From Geodermatophilaceae bacterium (GTDB lineage: Bacteria > Actinomycetota > Actinomycetes > Mycobacteriales > Geodermatophilaceae), in NCBI GenBank assembly GCA_013811805.1, contig JACCUM010000349.1:1-21179 (forward strand): DNA of 21,179 nt, written 5' to 3'. The notes under the pieces were generated by a model. The model did no database searches, was not told where the DNA came from, and saw nothing but the letters and a program-made list of their open reading frames with translations. The stretch's first letter is position 1, and the number at the start of each line of letters is the position of its first letter. Shown piece after piece: positions 6,759 through 13,911 of this stretch. The translations under genes were made by a program, and so were the position numbers.

Positions 6759-7285
6759 GAGCCGGCGTTCTCGGCGTTCTCGGCGTTCTCGGCGTTCTCG
6801 GCGTTCTCGGCGTTCCCGGCGTTCTCGCTGCGGTGCTTGCGCCAAGCGTCGAGCAGGCGCCGCTGCACGGCGAACATCTCGCGCTCCTCGTCGGTGTCGC
6901 CATGGTCGTAACCGAGCAGATGCAGGACGCCGTGGGTCGTGAGCAGGTGCAGCTCGGCATCGAAGCTGTGCCCGGCGGCCGACGCCTGCTTGATCGCCAC
7001 CGCAGGGCAGAGCACGACATCACCCAGCAGGGAGGGGCTGGGATCAGACTCGTCAGGACGGCGGGCGGTGTCCAACTCGTCCATCGGGAAGGCCAGCACG
7101 TCGGTGGGACCCGTGGAGTCCATCCACTTCTCGTTGAGGCTGGCCATGTAATCGACGTCGATCAGGAGCACCGACAGTTCAGCCAACGGGTTCACGTCGA
7201 GCTCACAGAGCAGAAAGCGGCACAAGCCCGCGAGGGACACCTCGTCGATCGGGATGTCGGACTCGTTGGCAATGTCCACGGACAC
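6755..7285 (-). CDS. ybeY: Endoribonuclease YbeY (rRNA maturation)
   Basis: A 176-aa metal-dependent RNase involved in 16S rRNA 3'-end processing and late 70S quality control. The zinc motif HGVLHLLGYDH is present with H118, H122 and H128, as is the conserved GPTDVLAFPMDE segment (59-70). GTG 7285-7283 is chosen because it gives the family start (VSVDIANES, matching MSIEVANES-type N-termini) and lies 16 bp after the phoH stop. The frame is open to 7420, but that would overlap phoH by over 100 bp. The last 22 residues are unusual: after HRSE the chain ends in a tandem Asn-Ala-Glu run made by a 9-bp repeat. The stop overlaps the CBS gene start (ATGA). Confidence 0.93.
   Translation of the reverse strand: MSVDIANESDIPIDEVSLAGLCRFLLCELDVNPLAELSVLLIDVDYMASLNEKWMDSTGPTDVLAFPMDELDTARRPDESDPSPSLLGDVVLCPAVAIKQASAAGHSFDAELHLLTTHGVLHLLGYDHGDTDEEREMFAVQRRLLDAWRKHRSENAGNAENAENAENAENAENAGS
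6764..6826. repeat. 9-bp tandem repeat, seven copies, coding the Glu-Asn-Ala tail of YbeY
   Basis: The plus-strand unit is GGCGTTCTC, repeated seven times with one variant (GGCGTTCCC in copy six). On the minus strand each unit encodes Glu-Asn-Ala at the extreme C-terminus of YbeY. The array lies just upstream of the CBS gene start, so changes in copy number would lengthen or shorten the YbeY tail in frame without touching the ATGA junction. Confidence 0.92.
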
Positions 7286-7301
7286 GGTGGCGTCGAGTCC
7301 G

Positions 7302-8528
<1,227 letters not shown>

Positions 8529-8629
8529 CGGTGCTGCGGCCCTGCTTCCATGCCTGGGGACAGATCGGACGCCGTGAAGTTTACCCGGACGTCCGACTTA
8601 GTCTGCTCGATTTCGGTGTTGCACCTCGA

Positions 8630-8980
8630 TCAGCCGGGTGGCCAGCCCATCGAGCGGCCACCCAGAACATGGACATGCACATGGAAGACGGTCTGGTGAG
8701 CCTCGGAACCGGTGTTGACCACCAGCCGATATCCACTCTCGGAGACGCCCTGCGAGACCGCCACATCGCCGGCTGCCGCGATCACCTCGGCAAGCACCGA
8801 CGGATCGTTGTCCACGAGCGCAGCAGCCGTGGGGTGGTGCTGTTTCGGGATCACCAGCACATGCACCGGGGCCTGTGGCTGCAGGTCACGGAACGCCAGC
8901 GTGGTTGCGGTCTCGTGGACGAGATCGGCAGGGATGTCTCCAGCGACGATCTTGCAGAACAGACAATCCGGTTCAGCCAT
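8630..8980 (-). CDS. HIT-family nucleotide hydrolase (HinT-like)
   Basis: A 116-aa protein with the N-terminal CLFCKIVAGDIPA signature (6-18) and the histidine triad HVHVHVLGG at 100-108 (H100, H102, H104) before the C-terminal GRSMGWPPG. HinT-type enzymes hydrolyse aminoacyl-AMP and purine nucleoside phosphoramidates in the cytoplasm. Start ATG 8980-8978 has AGGGTGG upstream. The gene lies 38 bp after dnaJ and 101 bp before phoH on the same strand. The physiological substrate cannot be read from sequence. Confidence 0.95.
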   Translation of the reverse strand: MAEPDCLFCKIVAGDIPADLVHETATTLAFRDLQPQAPVHVLVIPKQHHPTAAALVDNDPSVLAEVIAAAGDVAVSQGVSESGYRLVVNTGSEAHQTVFHVHVHVLGGRSMGWPPG

Positions 8981-9018
8981 GGCGCCACCCTAGGGCGATG
9001 CCAAACGCTCAGCGCCGG

Positions 9019-10152
9019 TCAACGGCCGTTGAAGGCATCCCGTACCCGGGAGAAGAGGCCCCCGCCTCCGGCCCGGGTCGAGACGGGTCGTTCCTCGTCG
9101 CGCAGGGCGGCCAGCTTGCGCAGGATTTCCTCCTGCTCAGGATCGAGTCGGGTGGGGGTCAGCACTTCGACGTGGACATACAGATGTCCTCGGCCGGTGG
9201 CCCGCAGTTTGGGCACCCCGGCCGCCCGGAGGGTGAGCACCGAGCCAGACTGGGTGCCGGGCCGGATCTCGATCTCCTCATCGCCGTCCAATGTGGTCAG
9301 AGACAGGGTGGTCCCCAGCGCCGCCGCGGTCATGGGCAAGCTGACCCGGCAGTGCAGATCGGAGCCTTCACGCGTGAAGATGTCGTGGTCTCGTTCGTGG
9401 ATCTCCACGTACAGGTCACCGGCAGGACCGCCTCCGAGGCCGATCTCACCCTGACCGGACAGGCGGATTCGCATCCCGTCCTCGACTCCGGCGGGAACCT
9501 TGACCGACAGGCTTCGCCGGGATCGGACCCGCCCGTCGCCGCCGCACTGCGGGCAGGGTTCGGGGATGACCTGACCGATTCCCCCGCAGACTGGGCAGGC
9601 CCGCTTGGTGATCACCTGGCCGAGGAAGGAGCGCTGAACACTCTGTACCTCACCGGCGCCGCGGCAGGTCGTACACGTCTGCGGGTGAGTCCCCGGCGCC
9701 GTTCCGGCACCGGTACAGGCCGTACACAGCACAGCGGTGTCGACCATCAACTCCTTGGTGGCACCGAACGCGGTCTCAACCAGGTCGAGGTCGAGCCGGA
9801 TCAGCGCGTCAGCGCCCGGACGGGCGCGGCTTCGTGGGCCGCGGCTGGCACCGGTCCCGCCGAAGAACGCGTCCATGATGTCGCCGAAGCCGCCGAAGCC
9901 GGTGTACTGGCCGCCCGCACCCGGACCACCGCCGTTGCCCAACGGGTCACCCCCGAGATCGACGATCTGACGTTTCTGCGGATCGCGGAGAACCTCGTAG
10001 GCGGTGGCCACCTGCTTGAAGCGTTCCTGGGCGACCGGATCGGGATTGACGTCGGGATGCAGGTCGCGAACCAGCTTGCGGTAGGCCCGCTTGATCTCCT
10101 CGTTGCTGGCGTCCCGTCGCACGCCGAGGGCCCCGTAGTAGTCGGTGGGCAC
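9019..10152 (-). CDS. dnaJ: Molecular chaperone DnaJ (type I Hsp40, HrcA-linked copy)
   Basis: A 377-aa co-chaperone that delivers substrates to DnaK and stimulates its ATPase. The J domain has HPD at 32-34, followed by a Gly/Phe-rich linker (about 67-105). The zinc domain has four CxxC pairs (C143/146, C160/163, C186/189, C200/203) in the CxxCxGxG pattern. The substrate-binding C-terminal domains follow. Start GTG 10152-10150 lies 2 bp after the hrcA stop, with GGAGG six bases upstream. Linkage to hrcA marks it as the dnaJ2-type copy of actinobacteria rather than the dnaK-grpE operon copy. It should be controlled by the CIRCE-like operator upstream of hrcA. Confidence 0.95.
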   Translation of the reverse strand: MPTDYYGALGVRRDASNEEIKRAYRKLVRDLHPDVNPDPVAQERFKQVATAYEVLRDPQKRQIVDLGGDPLGNGGGPGAGGQYTGFGGFGDIMDAFFGGTGASRGPRSRARPGADALIRLDLDLVETAFGATKELMVDTAVLCTACTGAGTAPGTHPQTCTTCRGAGEVQSVQRSFLGQVITKRACPVCGGIGQVIPEPCPQCGGDGRVRSRRSLSVKVPAGVEDGMRIRLSGQGEIGLGGGPAGDLYVEIHERDHDIFTREGSDLHCRVSLPMTAAALGTTLSLTTLDGDEEIEIRPGTQSGSVLTLRAAGVPKLRATGRGHLYVHVEVLTPTRLDPEQEEILRKLAALRDEERPVSTRAGGGGLFSRVRDAFNGR

Positions 10153-10154
10153 CG

Positions 10155-11174
10155 TCAGCCTCCGCTCACGAGACGGCCGACGTACCGTGCCACGGCTCGT
10201 ACGGCGGCGATGTTGCTCGGATAGTCCATCCGCTTGGGTCCGAGCACGCCCAGGCCACCCAGCTGCTGGGTGCCATCGCCGTACCCGGCCGACACGACCG
10301 CCGCTGAAGACAGGCCAGCATGCTGATTCTCCTCACCGATCCGGACCAGCACCGTGCTCGGATCCACCTCACCGATCAGTCGCAGGATGACCACCTGTTC
10401 TTCGAGCGCCTCGAGGACGGGACGCAGGGACATCGGAAAGTCGTGCACATCTCGGGTGAGGTTGGCGGTGCCACCCACGACGATTCGCCCGTCGGGCTGG
10501 TCGACGAAGGTTTCCAGGAGAACCGAGGCGACGCACGCGGCCAGCGGTCGGATCTCACTCGGCACGTTGCGGGCCAGATCAGCGACCCGGCTGCTGGCAT
10601 CGGACAGTCGCAGGCCGCCGATGGCCGCGTTCAGCTTCGACCGCAGGTCGGCGACCTGTTCCTCGGTCACCTCGACGTTGAGTGGGATCACCCGCTGCTC
10701 GATCCGCCCGGAGTCGGTGATCACGACCAGCATGATTCGACTGGTGCTCAGCGGGAACACTTCGACGTGGCGAATGCCGCTGCGGGCGATCGTCGGGTAC
10801 TGCACCACCGCCACCTGCCTGGTCAGTTGGGCCAGCAGCCGGACGGTACGGCCGAGCACGTCGTCGAGATCCACCGCTCCCTCGAGAAAGGACTGGATGG
10901 CCTTGCGTTCGGCGGCGGTCATCGGCTTGATCTGGGTCAGCCGATCGACAAAGAGCCGATACCCCTTGTCGGTGGGCACCCGCCCGGCGCTGGTATGCGG
11001 CTGGGTGATGTAGCCCTCGTCCTCGAGGACGGCCATGTCGTTGCGGATGGTCGCAGCCGACACGCCGAGGCTGTGCCGGTCTACAAGGGCCTTGCTGCCG
11101 ACCGGATCATTGGTGGAAACGAAGTCCTCGACGATTGCGCGCAGGACCTGCAGGCGCCGCTCGTCGTGGGTCAT
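10155..11174 (-). CDS. hrcA: Heat-inducible transcription repressor HrcA
   Basis: A 339-aa repressor that binds CIRCE operators to control class I heat-shock genes. The N-terminal winged helix (about 1-75) includes DPVGSKALVDRHSLGVSAATIRNDMAVLEDEGYI and the wing GRVPTDKGYRLFVD. The C-terminal GAF-like dimerisation region has RHVEVFPLSTSRIMLVVITDSGRIEQRVI, and it ends with LGPKRMDYPSNIAAVRAVARYVGRLVS. Two in-frame ATGs lie six bases apart. The second (11174-11172) is chosen because GGAGAGG then sits at proper spacing; it touches the first ATG directly. It forms an operon with dnaJ, and a CIRCE-like inverted repeat 55 bp upstream implies autoregulation. Confidence 0.95.
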   Translation of the reverse strand: MTHDERRLQVLRAIVEDFVSTNDPVGSKALVDRHSLGVSAATIRNDMAVLEDEGYITQPHTSAGRVPTDKGYRLFVDRLTQIKPMTAAERKAIQSFLEGAVDLDDVLGRTVRLLAQLTRQVAVVQYPTIARSGIRHVEVFPLSTSRIMLVVITDSGRIEQRVIPLNVEVTEEQVADLRSKLNAAIGGLRLSDASSRVADLARNVPSEIRPLAACVASVLLETFVDQPDGRIVVGGTANLTRDVHDFPMSLRPVLEALEEQVVILRLIGEVDPSTVLVRIGEENQHAGLSSAAVVSAGYGDGTQQLGGLGVLGPKRMDYPSNIAAVRAVARYVGRLVSGG

Positions 11175-11228
11175 CGTCATCCTCTCCGGTGTCTGGCTGC
11201 GGGCGCGGACTCCTGGGTCCGACATCGC

Positions 11229-11255
11229 CTGGCAGTCCGGTGGCCCGAGTGCCAG
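11229..11255 (-). promoter_or_regulatory. CIRCE-like HrcA operator upstream of hrcA-dnaJ
   Basis: Two 9-base arms, CTGGCAGTC and GAGTGCCAG, are separated by exactly 9 bases. The known CIRCE element is TTAGCACTC-N9-GAGTGCTAA, and high-GC variants use CTGGCACTC as left arm. The arms here pair at eight of nine positions, with one mismatch (G for C at the seventh base of the left arm). Location between a possible -10 box and the hrcA start fits autorepression by HrcA. Confidence 0.8.
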
Positions 11256-11266
11256 GCCCGGCGTCC

Positions 11267-11272
11267 AGCATA
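11267..11272 (-). promoter_or_regulatory. Possible -10 box of the hrcA-dnaJ promoter
   Basis: On the minus strand the hexamer reads TATGCT, close to TATAAT. Transcription would start about 6-7 bases downstream, just before the CIRCE-like operator, which is the classic arrangement. No good -35 hexamer is seen 17-19 bases upstream, so the call is tentative. Confidence 0.35.
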
Positions 11273-11341
11273 CGACCGTACCGACGGTGCTCGCTCACTC
11301 CCGACTATCGGTATGGTCGCCTTGTCTGACCGGCCGACTTC

Positions 11342-11346
11342 GAGGA
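11342..11346 (+). promoter_or_regulatory. Ribosome binding site supporting a CTG start at 11354
   Basis: GAGGA lies seven bases before CTG 11354. No ATG, GTG or TTG is available between the in-frame stop at 11327-11329 and codon 30 of the frame. This site therefore supports initiation at CTG rather than at the internal GTG 11441. Confidence 0.5.
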
Positions 11347-11353
11347 ATCCGCC

Positions 11354-11701
11354 CTGATCTTCAAAGAGGTTCGAGACAATCGGCCCTACCCCGAGCACGG
11401 CCTGTCCACTCGTGACTGGGCCGGAATTCCACCGCGTCAGGTGCGACTCGACGAACTGGTCACCACCAAGACGGTGCTCGCCCTGGACAAGCTGCTCGAG
11501 GAGGATTCGACCTTCTACGGCGACCTGTTCCCGCACGTCGTCGCTTGGGAGGGCACCCTCTATCTCGAGGACGGTATGCATCGGGCGCTTCGGGCTGCCT
11601 TGCACCAACGAAACGTCCTGCACGTACGGGTGCTCGACCTCGACGAGTTCCGCCCCGGCGGCAGCGGCAGCACCAGCCAGAATCCTGAGCCCAACCCCTG
11701 A
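11354..11701 (+). CDS. VapB-family antitoxin-like small protein, apparent CTG start
   Basis: A 115-aa frame reading LIFKEVRDNRPYPEHG, then DWAGIPPRQVRLDELVTTK, DSTFYGDLFPHVV and TLYLEDGMHRALRAALHQRNVLHVRVLD. From memory this matches a conserved actinobacterial protein often annotated as a type II toxin-antitoxin VapB-family antitoxin and found between hemW and hrcA. Homologs start with Met-(Ala/Ser)-Leu-Ile-Phe-Lys, but here the frame has no ATG/GTG/TTG before GTG 11441, and the conserved N-terminal 29 residues lie upstream of that. CTG 11354 with GAGGA at good spacing is therefore chosen. No VapC-like toxin gene is adjacent, so a true antitoxin role is doubtful. Confidence 0.75.
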   Translation: MIFKEVRDNRPYPEHGLSTRDWAGIPPRQVRLDELVTTKTVLALDKLLEEDSTFYGDLFPHVVAWEGTLYLEDGMHRALRAALHQRNVLHVRVLDLDEFRPGGSGSTSQNPEPNP

Positions 11702-11721
11702 CCCGATCTCTTGGAGATTTC

Positions 11722-11743
11722 GGACGTTATGCACATAACGTCC
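11722..11743. repeat. 22-bp palindrome, copy 1, between convergent genes
   Basis: Perfect 10-base arms GGACGTTATG and CATAACGTCC flank a CA centre. It starts 20 bp after the stop of the VapB-like gene. It is unusually AT-rich for this DNA. It could be an operator for a dimeric regulator or one of a pair of terminator hairpins, but no T-tract follows. Confidence 0.85.
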
Positions 11744-11762
11744 CAGAATCAGCCGCTGAATC

Positions 11763-11784
11763 CGACGTTATGCGCATAACGTCC
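11763..11784. repeat. 22-bp palindrome, copy 2, between convergent genes
   Basis: Nine-base arms GACGTTATG and CATAACGTC flank a CG centre. It matches copy 1 except for the first base and one centre base, and the copies are 41 bp apart centre to centre (about four helical turns). It lies 11 bp beyond the hemW stop codon. A shared factor or paired bidirectional terminators are both possible. Confidence 0.85.
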
Positions 11785-11795
11785 GGCTTTCGAGG

Positions 11796-13028
11796 CTAGT
11801 CGGTGAGGTCGCGGACCACGGCATCGGCCAGCAACCGGCCACGCAGGGTCAAGGCCGCCCGACCGCCGGCATAGGCAGCGCGATCGAGTAGGCCGTAGGT
11901 GACCGCTTCCCCGGCGCGCGCCCGACCACGTTCGGAGAGCACCTCTAGCGCCACACCGTCGCGCAATCGGATTCCGAGCATGATGGACTCGACCCGCCGC
12001 GCCGCGTCGTCGAGCAGTTCGCTGCCTTGAGCGGGACTGTCTCCGACGGACAGCGCTCGAGCGTAGGCAGCCGGGTGTTTGCGGTTCCACCAGCGCGCCC
12101 CACCGATGTGGCTGTGCGCGCCGGGACCGATTCCCCACCAATTGCCACCGGTCCAATAGAGCTCGTTGTGCCGGCACCGCCCGGCGGCCGACGTAGCCCA
12201 GTTGGACACCTCGTACCAGCCCATTCCGGCCGCGGCCAGGACCTGGTCGGCCTGCTCGTACCGGTCGGCCAGCACGTCGTCATCCGGCGCGGCGATCTGG
12301 CCACTGGCCACCTGGCGGGCCAACGCTGTCCCGGGTTCGACGATCAAGGCGTACGCCGAGAGGTGTTGCACCCCAGCCGACAACGCCGCGCCCAGCGACG
12401 TTTGCCAGTCCTCGTCGGACTCCCCCGGTGTGCCGTAGATGAGGTCCAGGCTGACCCGGGCGATTCCGGCGGCGCGGGCGTCCTCGGCGGCCCGCAGCGC
12501 CTGACCCGGGGTGTGGCGACGGTCCAGGACCGACAGGACATGCGGTACGGCGGACTGCATGCCCAACGACACTCGGTTCACCCCGGCCCGCGCCAGCCGG
12601 GCGAACGAGGCCCGCGTCACCGACTCGGGATTGGCCTCCACGGTTATCTCCACGTCGGCAGCGACCGGGAACTCCGCCCGGATCTCATCCAACATGGCCG
12701 CGAGATGCTCGGCCGGCAGCAGCGTCGGCGTACCGCCACCGAAGAAGACCGTGCCTACGGTCGGCAACTGCGGTCCCAGGATGTGCCTCACCAGCCGGAG
12801 TTCGGCCAGCACGCTGTCCACGTAGTCGTGCTGACTCGCCCCGGGGCCCAGCTCGGAGGCGGTGTAGGTGTTGAAGTCGCAATAGCCGCAGCGGCTGGCA
12901 CAGAACGGAACATGGATGTAGAGGCCGAACGGCGTCTCGAGCACGTCCCTGCGAGCCGAGTCCGGCAGCCAGAGCCGATCCGGCAGGGTTGCGGCTGGCA
13001 GGGTCGCAGCGAGCGGGTTCGGGGGCAT
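11796..13028 (-). CDS. hemW: Radical SAM family heme chaperone HemW (HemN-like)
   Basis: A 410-aa radical SAM protein. The cluster motif CASRCGYC has C43, C47 and C50, followed by DF. The SAM-binding GGGTP motif is at 97-101, and VEANPESV and DLIYGTPGESDEDW also fit the family. The C-terminal part has RCRHNELYWTGGNWWGIGPGAHSHIGG, typical of HemW rather than true coproporphyrinogen dehydrogenase HemN. HemW inserts haem into target proteins. Start ATG 13028-13026 has GGAG four bases upstream; a longer frame to 13085 is less likely. The upstream neighbour is a divergent crotonase gene, whereas lepA is the frequent neighbour in other actinobacteria. Confidence 0.93.
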   Translation of the reverse strand: MPPNPLAATLPAATLPDRLWLPDSARRDVLETPFGLYIHVPFCASRCGYCDFNTYTASELGPGASQHDYVDSVLAELRLVRHILGPQLPTVGTVFFGGGTPTLLPAEHLAAMLDEIRAEFPVAADVEITVEANPESVTRASFARLARAGVNRVSLGMQSAVPHVLSVLDRRHTPGQALRAAEDARAAGIARVSLDLIYGTPGESDEDWQTSLGAALSAGVQHLSAYALIVEPGTALARQVASGQIAAPDDDVLADRYEQADQVLAAAGMGWYEVSNWATSAAGRCRHNELYWTGGNWWGIGPGAHSHIGGARWWNRKHPAAYARALSVGDSPAQGSELLDDAARRVESIMLGIRLRDGVALEVLSERGRARAGEAVTYGLLDRAAYAGGRAALTLRGRLLADAVVRDLTD

Positions 13029-13128
13029 CACGCTCCAGTGTGACAACCTGCTGGGCGCTGATGTGGGAGCCGCACGCACGAGCACGGGAAGACCGCGAGT
13101 ACGGGTGAACCGAGAAGGAGCAACCGAG

Positions 13129-13911
13129 TTGACCGAGCCGCCGGTAGATCTGGCCCGCTACGACGTGTCCGCAGGCGTGGCGACCATCACGCTGGATTTC
13201 CCGGCCAAGCGCAATGCGCTGTCCCAGTCACTGATGAGCCAGTTGTCGGCGCGGCTGGGCGCCGCACAGGACGACGAGACGGTACGGGTCGTCGTGTTGA
13301 CCCACGCTGGACCGGTGTTCTGCGCCGGGATGGATCTCAGCGAGGCGCGCGGCGCAGGTGCATCCGAGATGGGCGTCAACGCGTTCCCCCACCTCCTGCA
13401 GACCCTCTGGGACAGCCCCAAGCCGGTCGTGGCGCGCATCGCCGGACCGGCGCGGGCCGGCGGAGTCGGGCTGATCGCGGCTTGCGATCTTGCTGTCTGC
13501 CTCCGCTCGGCCACCTTCGCCTTCACCGAGGTACGCCTCGGCATTCTCCCGGCGGTGATCTCAGCCACCGTGCTTCCGCGGCTGACGCCTCGTGCCGCAC
13601 ACGAACTCTTTCTCACCGGCTCGGTCTTCGACGGGGTCCGGGCTGCCGAGATCGGCCTGGTCAACGCCGCCGTCGGGGAGGACGAGCTCGACGCTGCGAC
13701 CGCCGCCTACGTCGCCGATCTGGTCAAGGGTGGCCCGATCGCCCTGGCCGCCACCAAGTCACTGCTTCGCCGTAAGCCCTTGCCGGCGATGGCCGACGAC
13801 CTGGCGGCCTTGGTGGAGACCTCCGCTCGGTTCTTCGCCAGTGACGAGGGGCAGGAAGGAATCCGGGCCTACGGTGAGAAGCGGCCGCCGCGCTGGGTGC
13901 CGCAGAGCTGA
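13129..13911 (+). CDS. Enoyl-CoA hydratase/isomerase (crotonase) family protein
   Basis: A 260-aa crotonase-fold protein. TTG 13129 is chosen over the upstream frame (open from 13063, including GTG 13105) because AAGGAG lies eight bases before it. The first oxyanion-hole segment is FCAGMDLSEA (64-73) and the second is GPARAGGVGLIAACDLAV (106-123). The second catalytic Glu is kept (E134, FTEVRLGILP). The first catalytic Glu of classic hydratases is Gly in GGVGLIAACD, so the reaction may differ. The LGILPAVIS signature resembles bacterial methylglutaconyl-CoA hydratase-type proteins of leucine catabolism, but the substrate is not assigned. It ends in TGATG overlap with the metallophosphoesterase gene. 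Confidence 0.9.
   Translation: MTEPPVDLARYDVSAGVATITLDFPAKRNALSQSLMSQLSARLGAAQDDETVRVVVLTHAGPVFCAGMDLSEARGAGASEMGVNAFPHLLQTLWDSPKPVVARIAGPARAGGVGLIAACDLAVCLRSATFAFTEVRLGILPAVISATVLPRLTPRAAHELFLTGSVFDGVRAAEIGLVNAAVGEDELDAATAAYVADLVKGGPIALAATKSLLRRKPLPAMADDLAALVETSARFFASDEGQEGIRAYGEKRPPRWVPQS

Noticed and set aside
6764..6826. Arg-Ser-Arg repeat protein on the plus strand or Arg-Arg-Glu start of the CBS protein
   Set aside because: These are other-frame readings of the 9-bp repeat that encodes the YbeY tail; the CBS gene starts at 6758.
8529..8629. GGGTAA box before phoH as an alternative sigma factor promoter
   Set aside because: No GTTT-type -35 element is found at 14-16 bases, so the match is not above chance.
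8875..10224. A 449-codon plus-strand frame across dnaJ
   Set aside because: It is a shadow of dnaJ on the other strand, without domain-like sequence.
11354..11400. tRNA-Sec-like sequence (CTTCAAAG followed by GGTTCGAG)
   Set aside because: It does not fold into a tRNA and lies inside the conserved start of the VapB-like protein.
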